Positions 45,499-55,369 are shown, counted from the stretch's first letter. The stretch: 64,000 bases of DNA from Thaumasiovibrio occultus (GCA_019703815.1 AP023053.1:234995-298994), one strand, 5' to 3'. The notes: generated by a model not told the origin, from the letters alone. Numbers and translations: made by a program.

Positions 45499-46866
45499 TT
45501 ACAGGGTAATAGCGCTCATGATTAGTAGCGTGATCAGACCGCCTACCATTGGGATAGCAGCACGCTTCGCAACAGTGATTGGTGATACGTTCGCCGCACC
45601 CGCACATGCGATTACTACGCCTGCAACAGGAGAGAACGAGCGGAAAATACCCGCAGACAGCTGCATTGGTAGCGCAAGGGCTGCAGTTGAAACGCCAACA
45701 GTGGTCGCAACTTCTGGCGCAAGTGGCGAGAAGCTGAAGAACGCTGCGTTACCCGAGCCTGAAAGAAGCGCGGTAAGACCGATGATAGTCACTAGAACCA
45801 CCAACATCGCCATGTAACCGAAACCAAGACCGGTACCGGCACCTAGTAGGGTGTCGATAAAGCCGATCGCTTTTAGGCCGTTAACGAAGGTGTTTGCTGC
45901 GATGATCAGAGATACAACGCTTGCAAATACGTTACCCATACCTTCTAGGTACACTTTCAGTGATGCCGCAACGGCGCGGATGTCTTTCGACACGATCATG
46001 TCAGCAACCATAGCAACGAACAGGCTGAAGAACATCGCGGTGACAACGTCTACTTTAATGTTCAGATCAGTCAGATCACTGAACAGCAGAAGGATCGCTA
46101 GCGGTGTAACAGGAAGCAGTGCAAACCACAGTGGCGCTTTGCGCTCTTCGCTATCAGACGTCACTTGTAGCTCGTCGTATTGGATACCGGCTTCGGCGTC
46201 TTTCTTATCGAAGTAACGCTGACACACAAAGTGCAGTACCGCGATAACGATCATAACTACAGGCGCGATGATCATTTGGTTCGCGGCAAAGTAGTTTGCT
46301 GCATCGATACCAATCACTTCTGCTGCGCGGTTTGAGTTACCTGAGCCTGGACCCAAGTCAAGACACGCTGTGGTTGCTAGAACTGCTGCAGTCGATGCTG
46401 GAGTACAGCCAATACGCACAAGTACAGGGTACAGCGCAACCAATAGCAGCATTGCTAGGCCAACAGCACTTGGAATAAAGATGTTTAGGATCTGACCTAG
46501 GATGTACGTCAGTGCCAGTACAACGTAAGGGCTCTTAAATACTGACAGTGGACGAGTCGCGATTTGAACCATTGCGTTCGCAGCGCCAATGTGACCCATG
46601 TATTTAGAGAAGCCACCTACTGCCATGATAATCAAGCCAAGATTAGCAAGAGTAGAAGAAGAAAGTGCCTTGATTACCAAGAAGAAGTCAAAAACTACCG
46701 CGCCTGAAGAAGCGGTGTTCTTTGGCAGGAAGTCGACATTGCCGTTCATTGCACCGATCATCATCATGATGATACCCGCAGCAAACAGTGCAGCCTGAGT
46801 GTTGTACTTTTTGACAATTGAATAACCGGTTGCAATAACAACAGGTATTGCTAGATAAGAAACCAT
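45499..46866 (-). CDS. C4-dicarboxylate transporter, DcuC family
   Basis: The 455 residues have about 12 hydrophobic helices and DcuC-family signatures: the LGPGSGNSNRAAEVIGI segment in the middle, LSGSGNAAFFSF, and PVAGVVIACAGAANVSPI near the end. DcuC carriers exchange fumarate, succinate and other C4-dicarboxylates during anaerobic growth; related members move other organic anions. ATG 46866 has GGGAG seven bases upstream. An RpiR-family gene lies divergently, so it may control this carrier; the true substrate may then be a sugar acid or similar. Confidence 0.82.
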   Translation of the reverse strand: MVSYLAIPVVIATGYSIVKKYNTQAALFAAGIIMMMIGAMNGNVDFLPKNTASSGAVVFDFFLVIKALSSSTLANLGLIIMAVGGFSKYMGHIGAANAMVQIATRPLSVFKSPYVVLALTYILGQILNIFIPSAVGLAMLLLVALYPVLVRIGCTPASTAAVLATTACLDLGPGSGNSNRAAEVIGIDAANYFAANQMIIAPVVMIVIAVLHFVCQRYFDKKDAEAGIQYDELQVTSDSEERKAPLWFALLPVTPLAILLLFSDLTDLNIKVDVVTAMFFSLFVAMVADMIVSKDIRAVAASLKVYLEGMGNVFASVVSLIIAANTFVNGLKAIGFIDTLLGAGTGLGFGYMAMLVVLVTIIGLTALLSGSGNAAFFSFSPLAPEVATTVGVSTAALALPMQLSAGIFRSFSPVAGVVIACAGAANVSPITVAKRAAIPMVGGLITLLIMSAITL

Positions 46867-47040
46867 GTTTAGCTCCCACAATAGAAAGTGGCGCTATGAA
46901 ATAGCATTTCTACCCAAAAAGATATGGGAATCTAGCATTCCCAGCTTTATAATATGCTGTAAGTCAAATTTTACGTGCTTAAACCCTCTTGCTTAAGTAT
47001 GTATGTTAAAACCTCTTTTCATTCAAATTGCTTGATAGTG

Positions 47041-47937
47041 ATGGAAAGTGAATGCCTGATCGCGTGTATGGAACAGATTCTTAACCTCGCTGAACTCAAA
47101 CTGAAAATTGAGCAGCACGGACCATTTTCCAATTCGGAAACCCGCGTTGCGGACTTTATGGTCAACCACTTTGAACAATTGCCATACCTTGGCATAGAAG
47201 AGCTCGCAAGACGTTGTAACGCCAGCAAAACCTCCGTTGGACGGTTTGTGCAAAATATCGGGTATCCCGGTTTTAGCCGGTTTAAAAACGCCGTGGTGTT
47301 ACACGTTCGTGAACTGCAAAACGTAACGCCTTCGCAAATCGCGAGTCGTTTGCATAATAAGTCACCAGAGCAATCGATTACATGCTGTGGTTATTTGCAA
47401 GAATTGGCCGATTCTTTCGATTCTATTGCCAATACCTTAAATGAAGAACAATTCGAGCAAGCACTGTCTTTGATGTCGGATCCGAGCGGTGGTTTATTTG
47501 TGTTTGGTCCTGCGTCTTCCCATGGCCTCGCGACCTATTTCACCATGCTGTCACGCTATGTGCGCAAAGATGTGCAACTATTAACGCCTGACGTATCGCT
47601 ATTGCCGCACCATTTGCTAGACATGAAACCGGGTGATGTTTTATTCGTCATTTCTTATTATCGCTATTCGGATCTGGCGGTGAAATTGGTCGAGTGGTTC
47701 CACCGCAAAGGCGGAAAGGTGATTTTGCTCACCAATAATCCGATAAATCCGTACACCCCGTACACGGAAGTGCAATTGCACATTGAAAGCCGCAGTAGTG
47801 GGGTGTTCCAAAGCCGAATTGCCGGCTTTGCGGTGGTGGAAGCGTTAGTGAACGCACTGACAGAGCGAGTGGGCAAGCCTGAGCGTTTTGAGGCGTTGGA
47901 AACTATCTTGGCAGATTTTGATACTTTTCATCAATAA
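47041..47937 (+). CDS. RpiR-family transcriptional regulator with a SIS domain
   Basis: The N-terminal HTH_6 domain (FSNSETRVADFMVNHFEQLP, then CNASKTSVGRFVQNIGYPGF) and the C-terminal SIS sugar-phosphate-binding domain (GGLFVFGPASSHGLATYF, MKPGDVLFVISYYRYSDLAV) define the family. ATG 47041 and ATG 47068 (MEQILNLAEL) are both possible; the second gives the family-standard length of 289. It is divergent to the DcuC-family gene and could regulate it in response to a sugar phosphate. Confidence 0.85.
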   Translation: MESECLIACMEQILNLAELKLKIEQHGPFSNSETRVADFMVNHFEQLPYLGIEELARRCNASKTSVGRFVQNIGYPGFSRFKNAVVLHVRELQNVTPSQIASRLHNKSPEQSITCCGYLQELADSFDSIANTLNEEQFEQALSLMSDPSGGLFVFGPASSHGLATYFTMLSRYVRKDVQLLTPDVSLLPHHLLDMKPGDVLFVISYYRYSDLAVKLVEWFHRKGGKVILLTNNPINPYTPYTEVQLHIESRSSGVFQSRIAGFAVVEALVNALTERVGKPERFEALETILADFDTFHQ

Positions 47938-48355
47938 TTGACGATATTCGACATAATTTTCATTGTTTTGTACCTAATGTGATGGCAAGCATAGAATGAA
48001 TGGGAAACAAGTTTTCCCAATCGGTTGGCGCGGCATATTATCGGTCGGGAATAAGGCTGGAGAGAGTGTCGGAGTGAGCGCCAGAAAGAGCGTAGGAAAG
48101 AGTCCGAGAAAGGATACGCAAAAGGGCATGGTAGAGCGTGATAAGCCGGACTGAGATGATAGCGCCACAAAATCGGTATCATCGTTCGCCACACATAATT
48201 GCCGTCGCAATCGCAAGTAAAGCCATGCAAACCGCGCAGCATGGCGTGGCTAGAGCGAATAAGGTCGGTAAAGTGATAAAAGCAGAAATCAGTCGCTTGA
48301 AAAGCGGCGTGTATTCCATTGCAATAGAAGCAGAACGTTTAAACTGAGTGCATCG
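47938..48355. other. intergenic region between rpiR and phoD-like genes
   Basis: No supported gene was found in about 420 bp. The stretch 48060-48130 is rich in GAGAG/GAAAG and purine-rich. A 69-residue frame (48138-48347) has no homologue I recognise and no start signal. The phoD-like promoter must lie here. Confidence 0.4.
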
Positions 48356-50200
48356 ATGACACTTCCTCTAATTATTGCCGGGCCAATTTTGCGTCGTGTG
48401 ACGCAACATGAGTTCTCATTATGGCTCGCGACCACTGCACCGATCAGTGGTGAGTTATTGCTACAAACTGTGCAGCATCAACTAGACCATCAGCAAACAG
48501 CGCATCAGCATCGTCTTTCGCTGGTGGATGTCGCTGAGCAAATTCAGATCGGTGAGCGGGCGTGGGTGGTTCTTATTCATGCACAATGTGAATTGCCGCT
48601 CGATACTGAGCTCACCTACGATGTTGTTTTACCGCAGGGCTTGTTGTCTGCATTGGTGCCGACTGCACATAACCAAGCGGGTTTTGTGTTTCGGGTTGCA
48701 TCGCGGGTACATTACTTGCTGCATGGCTCTTGTCGTGCCTTGCACGATCCTTGCGACGATGCTCTTGCCACCATTGGCAACGATATTGCCGATAAACCCT
48801 CGAGCGAATGGCCCGATCTTCTGATGATGAGCGGCGATCAAATTTACGCCGATCACGTCTGCTCACCGCTGATGGAAAAGATCCATCGTGTGATTAGCTG
48901 TTTGGGTTTGTACGGAGAGGCTTTGCCCGCAGAGCGCATTACGCACTCTGATGATCTGTTGGGTGGGTACCTCGACGAACGGGACTCTTTGCTGCCTAAT
49001 GGCCCTAAAGGTAAACCTATCTTTAGCTCAACAGATGTGAGCAACCATTTGATTAGCTTGGCGGAGTTTTCGGCCATGTATCTGCTGGTGTGGTCGCCGA
49101 CGTTGTGGGAGTTGGAGCAAACTGCGTTTTTGGATAGACCGCGCAACAAAAAAGCGCAGGCCGAGTTGGGTTATCTCACTACCTTTGCCAGTACGCTGTC
49201 ACAGGTACGCACCCTACTGGCGCATATCCCGACCTATATGATATTTGACGATCACGATGTGACGGATGATTGGAACCTGACGGGCACTTGGCAAAGTGAT
49301 GCCATGGCTCACCCGCTTACGCGCCAGATCATCAGTAACGGCTTGCTGTCCTATTGGCTGTATCAAGGGTGGGGCAATGAGCCGCAAACCTTTGACCGTC
49401 ACCACGTGAAAGCATGGGGGCGCGCTTTTAAACCGGCTGCGCTGGTTAATGCCGAGCTGCAGCAGGTGAAAGAAGCGGTCTTGGCTTTTGATAGTTGGGA
49501 CTATCAGGTAGAGACTACGCCAAAACTCATAGTGCTTGATACCCGTACGCAGCGCTGGCATTCCTCATCACGCCCGCATCGGCCCTCAGGGCTGATGGAT
49601 TGGGAGGCGTTGATGCGTTTTCAATATCGTATTCTTGATCAAGACGAAGTGATCATTGTGTCACCTGCGCCGATGTTTGGGGTGAAGGTGATTGAAGTGC
49701 TGCAACGCTTAGCGACATGGCTGCGTCAACCCTTAGCGGTGGATGCAGAAAACTGGATGGCGCACCGAGGCTCGGCCAATACGCTGGTGAGTATTTTCAC
49801 GCACGCGAAAACGCCGCAACGCTTTGTGGTGCTATCTGGCGATGTGCATTACTCGTTTGCCTACGATATCGAGGTGAGAGGGCGTAAGAGTAGCCCAAAT
49901 TTGTTCCAAATTACCTGTAGTGGCTTCAAAAACCAGTTCCCGGAGCCTTTGCTCAGTGTGTGTGAGCTGGCGGATCGCTGGTTATTCAGTCCGAACTCGC
50001 CGTTGAACTGGCTGACGAAACGAAAGTCGCTGCGTATTCGCAAACGCGATCCCAATACCAAGGGGGCGCGTCGTTTGGTGAATGCCAGTGCCGTGGGCGA
50101 AGTGCGCTTAAATTACCAAGGTGAGCCAAACTATATTGGCTTGATGAAATCCAACGGCGAGCGCATTGATTTCCCGCCGCCAAAAGGGCAAGCGGAGTAA
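48356..50200 (+). CDS. PhoD-like metallophosphatase
   Basis: The 614 residues carry the PhoD (alkaline phosphatase D) core: GSCR, MSGDQIYADH, FDDHDVTDDWN and LSGDVHYSFAYD, whose Asp, Asn and His residues bind the metal centre. No Tat or Sec signal peptide is visible, so it may act in the cytoplasm, unlike classical PhoD. Several paralogues of this class occur in proteobacteria with unknown substrates. Downstream, a bidirectional terminator separates it from the convergent 143-residue gene. Confidence 0.82.
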   Translation: MTLPLIIAGPILRRVTQHEFSLWLATTAPISGELLLQTVQHQLDHQQTAHQHRLSLVDVAEQIQIGERAWVVLIHAQCELPLDTELTYDVVLPQGLLSALVPTAHNQAGFVFRVASRVHYLLHGSCRALHDPCDDALATIGNDIADKPSSEWPDLLMMSGDQIYADHVCSPLMEKIHRVISCLGLYGEALPAERITHSDDLLGGYLDERDSLLPNGPKGKPIFSSTDVSNHLISLAEFSAMYLLVWSPTLWELEQTAFLDRPRNKKAQAELGYLTTFASTLSQVRTLLAHIPTYMIFDDHDVTDDWNLTGTWQSDAMAHPLTRQIISNGLLSYWLYQGWGNEPQTFDRHHVKAWGRAFKPAALVNAELQQVKEAVLAFDSWDYQVETTPKLIVLDTRTQRWHSSSRPHRPSGLMDWEALMRFQYRILDQDEVIIVSPAPMFGVKVIEVLQRLATWLRQPLAVDAENWMAHRGSANTLVSIFTHAKTPQRFVVLSGDVHYSFAYDIEVRGRKSSPNLFQITCSGFKNQFPEPLLSVCELADRWLFSPNSPLNWLTKRKSLRIRKRDPNTKGARRLVNASAVGEVRLNYQGEPNYIGLMKSNGERIDFPPPKGQAE

Positions 50201-50246
50201 ATTTATCGGGTGATGATGTAGCGCTGCTGATAATCAATAAGAAATG

Positions 50247-50278
50247 AAAAAGGGTTTGCCAGTGGCAAACCCTTTTTT
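50247..50278. terminator. bidirectional terminator between phoD-like and ABC operons
   Basis: AAAAAGGGTTTGCC and GGCAAACCCTTTTTT form a 14-bp stem with a three-base loop. T runs exist on both strands. Confidence 0.92.
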
Positions 50279-50308
50279 AGTTTTGCAGGAGCATCAGCGT
50301 CGCAGCAA

Positions 50309-50740
50309 TTAAGGCTGAGGCGCTTGATGGCGCAAGTCTTCCGGTAAGTTGATATGCTGCATTGAACCCATAAACGCAATATGCGCTTCAATCAAAGAAT
50401 CTGACGCTTGTTCTGATTTTTGGCGGCATTCAAGTATTGCCACGATCAGATGGTCCATTCTTGCCAAACACCAGAGTTTCACCTCTTGCATATGGTTGGG
50501 CTCGGATGCCATCGACTGCAAATGCGCATACGCAAATTGAAGCCAGCTTTCCGCTTGCTCTGGTTCGTCAAAGTGACGACGGTAGCTATCGAGACAGCCT
50601 TGATACCAGCGACCGATACACTGCTGGCGCAGTGGTGTCAGCGGGGCTTCGAATACCTCACACGGAATAGCACATAGCCAATTGGTTCGCTCTGTGTCTT
50701 CGGTTGGCTGGTTTTCGAGCCATTGCTGCGCTTCTATCAT
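50309..50740 (-). CDS. hypothetical protein co-transcribed with ABC ATPases
   Basis: The 143-residue product is soluble, helical and Cys/Trp/His-containing (WLQFAYAHLQSM, VKLWCLARMDHLIVAI). Its start overlaps the stop of the ABC gene by four bases (ATGA), so it is the third gene of the operon. It has no recognised family or signal peptide. Coupling suggests a role tied to the transport function. Confidence 0.6.
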   Translation of the reverse strand: MIEAQQWLENQPTEDTERTNWLCAIPCEVFEAPLTPLRQQCIGRWYQGCLDSYRRHFDEPEQAESWLQFAYAHLQSMASEPNHMQEVKLWCLARMDHLIVAILECRQKSEQASDSLIEAHIAFMGSMQHINLPEDLRHQAPQP

Positions 50741-51672
50741 GCGGCTTTTTCCCAGTTTCTCACAAAGTGGTTGTCACCCACTTGGTGATAAGTTTCTTGC
50801 AAAATACCACTGAATTCACGGATCTTGTCTGCATCTTGAGTGAAGTTTGGTGCTTCGCTCAGTAGATTCTCGAACGGTAGATCCGGATCCGGTACCGATG
50901 AAATTAACAGTTTAGTATATGGATGCTGAGGGTTGGCAAGGATCTGCGCTGTATCGCCCCACTCAACGATCTGTCCGCGGTACATAACTGCGGTTTCTTC
51001 CGCAATATAGTGCGCAGTCGCCAAGTCGTGCGTGATGTACAAAAAGCCAATGCCAAGCTCTTTCTTCATTCGCTGCATGAGGTTCAGTACACCTAAGCGA
51101 ATAGAAACATCCAGCATCGAGGTCGGCTCATCGGCCAAAATAACCTTAGAGCCAACACCGAGCGCACGCGCGAGATTGACACGTTGACGCTGACCACCAC
51201 TAAGTTGGTGCGGGTACTTTTCAAGCGTGTCTGGGGCAAGCTCTACCATTTGAATCAGCTCTTGCAGTTTCTCTTGGATTGCCGCTTCGTTGTTAGGCAC
51301 TTGCTTGTGGATCAAAAGCGGGCGTTTTAGGTGGTGAGCAATGGTGTGCGTTGGGTTGAGCGAGCCAAACGGGTCTTGGAAAACCATTTGTACTTCACTG
51401 CGGTAGGCTTTGATTTCAGAACGGCGCTTAAGCTCGGCAATGTCTTGACCGTGGTATTTCACTTCACCCGAGGTGTATGGGTGAACCTTGGTAAGAATAC
51501 GCGCTACGGTACTTTTACCACAGCCTGACTCGCCCACAAGCGCAAGGGTGCGGCCTGCATAAAGGTTGAAGCTGATGCCGCGCAGGGCTTCGAACTGCTC
51601 GACTTTGCCGAAGCCGCCGCCGATAGAAAAAGTTTTGCGCAGATCGCGGACTTCAATAACTGGCTTACTCAT
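50737..51672 (-). CDS. oligopeptide-type ABC transporter ATPase, DppF/OppF-like
   Basis: The 311 residues carry Walker A (GESGCGKSTVARIL), the Q loop (MVFQDPFGSLNP), the signature LSGGQRQRVNLARAL, Walker B (KVILADEPTSMLDVS) and the switch His (YITHDLATAHYI). It matches the second ATPase of Dpp/Opp/Sap or chitooligosaccharide transporters. It starts four bases inside the partner gene. Neither membrane permeases nor a binding-protein gene occur in the window, so its partners must be elsewhere or lost. Confidence 0.88.
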   Translation of the reverse strand: MSKPVIEVRDLRKTFSIGGGFGKVEQFEALRGISFNLYAGRTLALVGESGCGKSTVARILTKVHPYTSGEVKYHGQDIAELKRRSEIKAYRSEVQMVFQDPFGSLNPTHTIAHHLKRPLLIHKQVPNNEAAIQEKLQELIQMVELAPDTLEKYPHQLSGGQRQRVNLARALGVGSKVILADEPTSMLDVSIRLGVLNLMQRMKKELGIGFLYITHDLATAHYIAEETAVMYRGQIVEWGDTAQILANPQHPYTKLLISSVPDPDLPFENLLSEAPNFTQDADKIREFSGILQETYHQVGDNHFVRNWEKAA

Positions 51673-52490
51673 GCGACAGCCTCCTTCGCTTCATGAATGT
51701 TCGGGAATGATGACCAAAGTTGTTGGGTGTAGGGATGCTTTGGGTTGGTGCGAATTTCTTTCGAAGTATTCACTTCGACCAACTGACCATGACGCATAAC
51801 AGCAACGCGGTCACACAGCTGGGTCATCAGTGCAAGATCGTGAGTAATGAACATGATGGAAAAGCCAAATTGCTGACGCAGACCGAAGATCTGTTGCAGT
51901 ATTTCGCGCTGTACCACAACGTCCAATGCGGTGGTTGGCTCATCCATCACAATCAGTTTTGGTTTAAGCGACAGTGCAATCGCGATCACCAGACGTTGAC
52001 GCATACCACCACTGAACTGGTGTGGGTAGTCTTGGAGACGGCAACGCTCGATGTTGACCAAATCCAACATTTCTTCAGCATGCGCAATGGCTTCGTCACG
52101 GGTGCAGTTGGTGTGATGGCGCATCACGTCAACAAACTGCTCTTCTACCGACAGTACCGGGTTAAGGCTGTTCATTGCACTTTGGAAAACCATGGCGATG
52201 TCTTTCCAGCGAATGGCGTTGATTTGCTTTTTGCTTTTGGCGAGTAGATTCTCGCCTTCGAACACAATACGTCCGCCGCTGATAAACGCAGGCGGCTTGT
52301 GAAGCTGATTAATAGCAAACGCGATAGTACTTTTACCGCAACCAGACTCGCCAGCTAGGCCGAAGATTTCGCCTCGACCAATGTCGAAACTGACGTTATC
52401 GACTGCACGGAAATCGCCGTTGTCGGTGATGTAATCCACATTAAGATTGCGGATTTGTATCAGGGGATCGGGATGATAGAGGTTTTCCAT
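51669..52490 (-). CDS. oligopeptide-type ABC transporter ATPase, DppD/OppD-like
   Basis: This first ATPase of the pair has about 273 residues: GESGCGKSTIAFAI, MVFQSAMNSLNPVL, FSGGMRQRLVIAIAL, LIVMDEPTTALDVV and FITHDLALMTQLCD. It is shorter than the usual 320-330 because the C-terminal oligopeptide-type zinc/HPY segment is missing. ATG 52490 has GGAG upstream at about nine bases. A strong Fur-like box lies 20-38 bp before it, suggesting iron-responsive repression of this operon. The substrate is unknown. Confidence 0.85.
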   Translation of the reverse strand: MENLYHPDPLIQIRNLNVDYITDNGDFRAVDNVSFDIGRGEIFGLAGESGCGKSTIAFAINQLHKPPAFISGGRIVFEGENLLAKSKKQINAIRWKDIAMVFQSAMNSLNPVLSVEEQFVDVMRHHTNCTRDEAIAHAEEMLDLVNIERCRLQDYPHQFSGGMRQRLVIAIALSLKPKLIVMDEPTTALDVVVQREILQQIFGLRQQFGFSIMFITHDLALMTQLCDRVAVMRHGQLVEVNTSKEIRTNPKHPYTQQLWSSFPNIHEAKEAVA

Positions 52491-52509
52491 AGTCAATTAC
52501 TCCATAAAT

Positions 52510-52528
52510 GATAATGAAAAATATTATC
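52510..52528 (-). promoter_or_regulatory. Fur-like box upstream of the ABC operon
   Basis: GATAATGAAAAATATTATC matches the 19-bp Fur consensus GATAATGATAATCATTATC at 16 of 19 positions and is nearly palindromic. It ends 20 bp from the start codon. Confidence 0.55.
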
Positions 52529-53132
52529 AAAATCGTTTGCGATCAATGTCGCCTAAATGAAAGGCGAGGCGGATCACATTACCTAAATATTGATGTGTAA
52601 ATGAGTGAAGATAAGCTTGATGCAATGGGCGAAATGAAAATTAAATTCAGCGTTGCGGCGGGGTAACTATTGAGCTTGAACGTATTTTTGCACTCACTCA
52701 ATTTATTGCCATTTTGTCGTATATTTGCCGACAATAAGTGATTTTGACGGCAGTTTAGCGTTGTTTTGTGATCTAGTGAAAATTCAGTCGATCATTGATA
52801 ATGAATGGATATCGGATGAAAATCGGGGGCGAAGCATCCTTCAATAGAGCAAATGTTATCTGCTATTTTCGCGGCGTAGGCGGTTTGTCGATAAATAGGC
52901 GGCTTGTCGACAAAAAAGGAAGACAACAAAACAAAATCGGAAAACGGCATCAGCTGAACGGCAAATTACCCCATTTGGCTCAAGTACTGATAGGGCAAAT
53001 AGACCTTGTTAGCGTAGGGTTATAACTGGTTTTGCGGGTATTATGCTTCGCGTTAGTCGCCGATTTCGTTACCGCTTGTTGCATCTTTGCTTGGTTTTTC
53101 AGCAGGTGCGGACATGATAACGACTGGCATGA
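52529..53132. other. intergenic region with a short direct repeat
   Basis: No supported gene in about 600 bp. Two nearly identical 19-bp units (TAGGCGGTTTGTCGATAAA and TAGGCGGCTTGTCGACAAA) lie in tandem at 52877-52914. The reading frame at 52795-53025 looks like chance. A 20-residue frame on the minus strand from 53116 (MSAPAEKPSKDATSGNEIGD) has no support. Confidence 0.45.
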
Positions 53133-53486
53133 CTATAGCGTGACATCTGTCGGATGGCGTTGATTGCCTCGAGTTTGATAAAAGACCGCTAGCCATATTG
53201 TGGTTTCGTTAGCGGCAGTGGAGGCCACTCTGTGCTTTTGGTGCGCAGGAATGTTGAGGTGATCACCAACGTTAAGAGTAACTTGGCTGCCGTCTTCAAA
53301 TTCAATCACGCCTTGTCCGGTGAGCACCACTACCCATTCGCTTTCTGGTTGATCGTACCAATGATCGGCGGGTGAGCTCTGGCCATGCGAGAAGATTCGC
53401 TCAATTCTGAAGCCGTTATGGTTAATCAGATCTTCAAAGATTTCCCCGGGAAGTTGCGCAGGGATATTGGCAAACAAATTGTTCAT
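53133..53486 (-). CDS. small cupin-domain protein
   Basis: The 117 residues form one cupin barrel: HWYDQPESEWVVVLTGQG and VGDHLNIPAHQKHRVAST with the metal-binding His residues. The family includes many small enzymes and ligand-binding proteins; function cannot be assigned. It is a single gene, about 190 bp upstream of the DacA-type gene's terminator and on the same strand. Confidence 0.8.
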   Translation of the reverse strand: MNNLFANIPAQLPGEIFEDLINHNGFRIERIFSHGQSSPADHWYDQPESEWVVVLTGQGVIEFEDGSQVTLNVGDHLNIPAHQKHRVASTAANETTIWLAVFYQTRGNQRHPTDVTL

Positions 53487-53622
53487 TTATCGGTGCTCAC
53501 AAATAGACATCGGTTATCTCATGCAGGGAGGATAGGGTGGTCAGCAGAGAAAGCCAAGCTTCTCGTCAAGAAAAGGGTAAAAGCATGGTCGCATATTTCC
53601 GTGCTCAAGAATGATTTAAGCC

Positions 53623-53660
53623 AGAAAAAAAGAGCCTAAGCGGAACGCTCAGACTCTTAA
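53623..53660 (-). terminator. terminator after the dacA-like gene
   Basis: On the minus strand an imperfect stem (GAGTCTGAGCG and CGCTTAGGCTC) around TTC is followed by seven Ts. Confidence 0.8.
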
Positions 53661-53679
53661 AACAAGCGTTAGGTGTCGC

Positions 53680-54846
53680 TTATGCTAGCAACCCTTTCAC
53701 AAACCGAATGATCATATCTTTGATGCGAGTAAAGAAGCCGCCGCGCTCGATATCTTGCAATGTAACCAGCGGTACTTCGGCAACGACTTCTTCGCCGAGA
53801 CTGTACGACAAGGTACCGACCACAGTGCCTTTAGCGATAGGCGCTTCAAGCTCGCCATCGAGTTCGGCAACGGCGGTTAGGTTGTCGCTTTGGCTGCGCA
53901 TCAAGGTAACAAAGGTATTGCCATCGACACCGAGATCAACATGGCTGTTATCGCCCATCCAGATCCGCTCGTTGACGATCACATCACCCGCTTGGTGCGG
54001 AGAAACGGTGTCAAAGAAGCGGAAGCCATAACTGAGTAATTTCTTCGATTCTGCTTCTCGGGTACGTGCGCTACTCGCGCCCATCACCACAGTGATCAAA
54101 CGCATTTGGCCTTGGGTCGCACTGGTCACTAGGTTGTAACCCGCGCCTTCGGTATAACCGGTTTTCATTCCATCAACGTTGAGACTTCTGTCCCACAGCA
54201 AGCCGTTACGGTTGCTTTGGGTGATACCGTTGTAAGTGAATGACTTTTCGCTGTAGTACTGGTGTTGGTCGGGCACATCGCGAATGATCGCTTGCGCAAG
54301 CAAGGCAATATCGCGCGGCGTGGTGTATTGGGTTTCGGAGTCGAGACCGTGAGAGTTCGAAAACTGGGTGTTGGTCATCCCCAGTGTGCTGGCCCAGCCG
54401 TTCATCAGGCTGACAAAGGCGTCTTCAGAGCCCGCCACGTGTTCAGCCATGGCGACACAAGCATCGTTTCCAGATTGGATAATGATCCCTTTGTTAAGAT
54501 CTTCAGCCAGTACGGTTTTACCGACTTCGATGAACATTTTCGAGGAATCTGGGAAGTTACGTGCCCACGCGTTTTGGCTGATCACGACTTGATCTTGGAG
54601 AGAAATATTTCCGGTTCTGACTTCCTGACCGATCACGTAGCTGGTCATGAGCTTGGTCAAACTGGCCGGGTTTAACATCTCATCGGCATTTTCATGTGCA
54701 AGCACACGACCCGAATGATAATCCATCAAGATATAGCCTTTGGCCGCAATGCTGGGCACATCGGGCACCACTGTGGGCGAAGCCATCGCAGCGGTTGCAC
54801 ACAGTAATGTTGATGCAAGGCACAGTGAGTTGGCAATTTTTGACAT
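53680..54846 (-). CDS. dacA: D-alanyl-D-alanine carboxypeptidase, PBP5/6 type
   Basis: This low-molecular-weight penicillin-binding protein trims the terminal D-Ala of peptidoglycan pentapeptides. Start ATG 54846 gives 388 residues with a signal peptide ending near TAAMA. Catalytic motifs: Ser62-x-x-Lys65 (ASLTK), Ser125-Gly-Asn127 and Lys228-Thr-Gly. The C-terminal domain and terminal amphipathic helix (FFTRIKDMIIRFVKGLLA) anchor it to the membrane. Length and motifs fit DacA/DacC. AAAGGT lies six bases before the start. Confidence 0.93.
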   Translation of the reverse strand: MSKIANSLCLASTLLCATAAMASPTVVPDVPSIAAKGYILMDYHSGRVLAHENADEMLNPASLTKLMTSYVIGQEVRTGNISLQDQVVISQNAWARNFPDSSKMFIEVGKTVLAEDLNKGIIIQSGNDACVAMAEHVAGSEDAFVSLMNGWASTLGMTNTQFSNSHGLDSETQYTTPRDIALLAQAIIRDVPDQHQYYSEKSFTYNGITQSNRNGLLWDRSLNVDGMKTGYTEGAGYNLVTSATQGQMRLITVVMGASSARTREAESKKLLSYGFRFFDTVSPHQAGDVIVNERIWMGDNSHVDLGVDGNTFVTLMRSQSDNLTAVAELDGELEAPIAKGTVVGTLSYSLGEEVVAEVPLVTLQDIERGGFFTRIKDMIIRFVKGLLA

Positions 54847-55369
54847 GTATGGACCTTTTAGACTAGAAAAGCGCGACAAAATCTACTGTTACCCTAACGG
54901 ACTCTCTCAACCGTACAAATCGAAAAAGTGTGAACATTTATGTCTGTCACTACGGCGATTTCAGGCCTTGTGTAGCGACTTCCTCTGTTCAGACTGCAAT
55001 CTGTACGTTAAGTGCCTGATCAAGCGTTAACTTTCGACACTGTTCATGTTTTTGAGCCTTGTTGGCGCTATACGCACCTAAGGGTAAATCCTGTTACCTA
55101 ACCAGCGTTATCGTTATGAAACTATCACAATAAAACTATAGTGATTAGTTCCCGCTTTGCCAGTAAGGCGAGATAAAGTTGGCGACTCGGTAAGACATTG
55201 AGTTCAACATGGTTTAGCGCTATGCGTGTCAACAAACTGTGAGATAGCGAGTGTGATTGTCGGGTAAATAAGCGGTCTGGTGATCGCGCTTCTCGCGATA
55301 AGGCACAAGGCGTTATTTGCTGCTGAGTGGCGTGAAGCGAAAAGCCGCTAAGGTGTGCAAATCCCCGGA
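54847..55369. other. intergenic region upstream of dacA
   Basis: About 520 bp hold the dacA promoter and nothing else that I can support. Frames in this stretch lack start signals and overlap a terminator. Confidence 0.4.

Noticed and set aside
48138-48347. A 69-residue frame upstream of the PhoD-like gene
   Set aside because: Overlaps the probable promoter region, lacks a ribosome-binding site and recognised homology.
52795-53025. A 76-residue frame in the ABC-cupin gap
   Set aside because: It includes a short tandem repeat and has no start signal.
53054-53116. A 20-residue minus-strand frame starting MSAPAEKPSK
   Set aside because: Too short to support and no start signal beyond an ATG.
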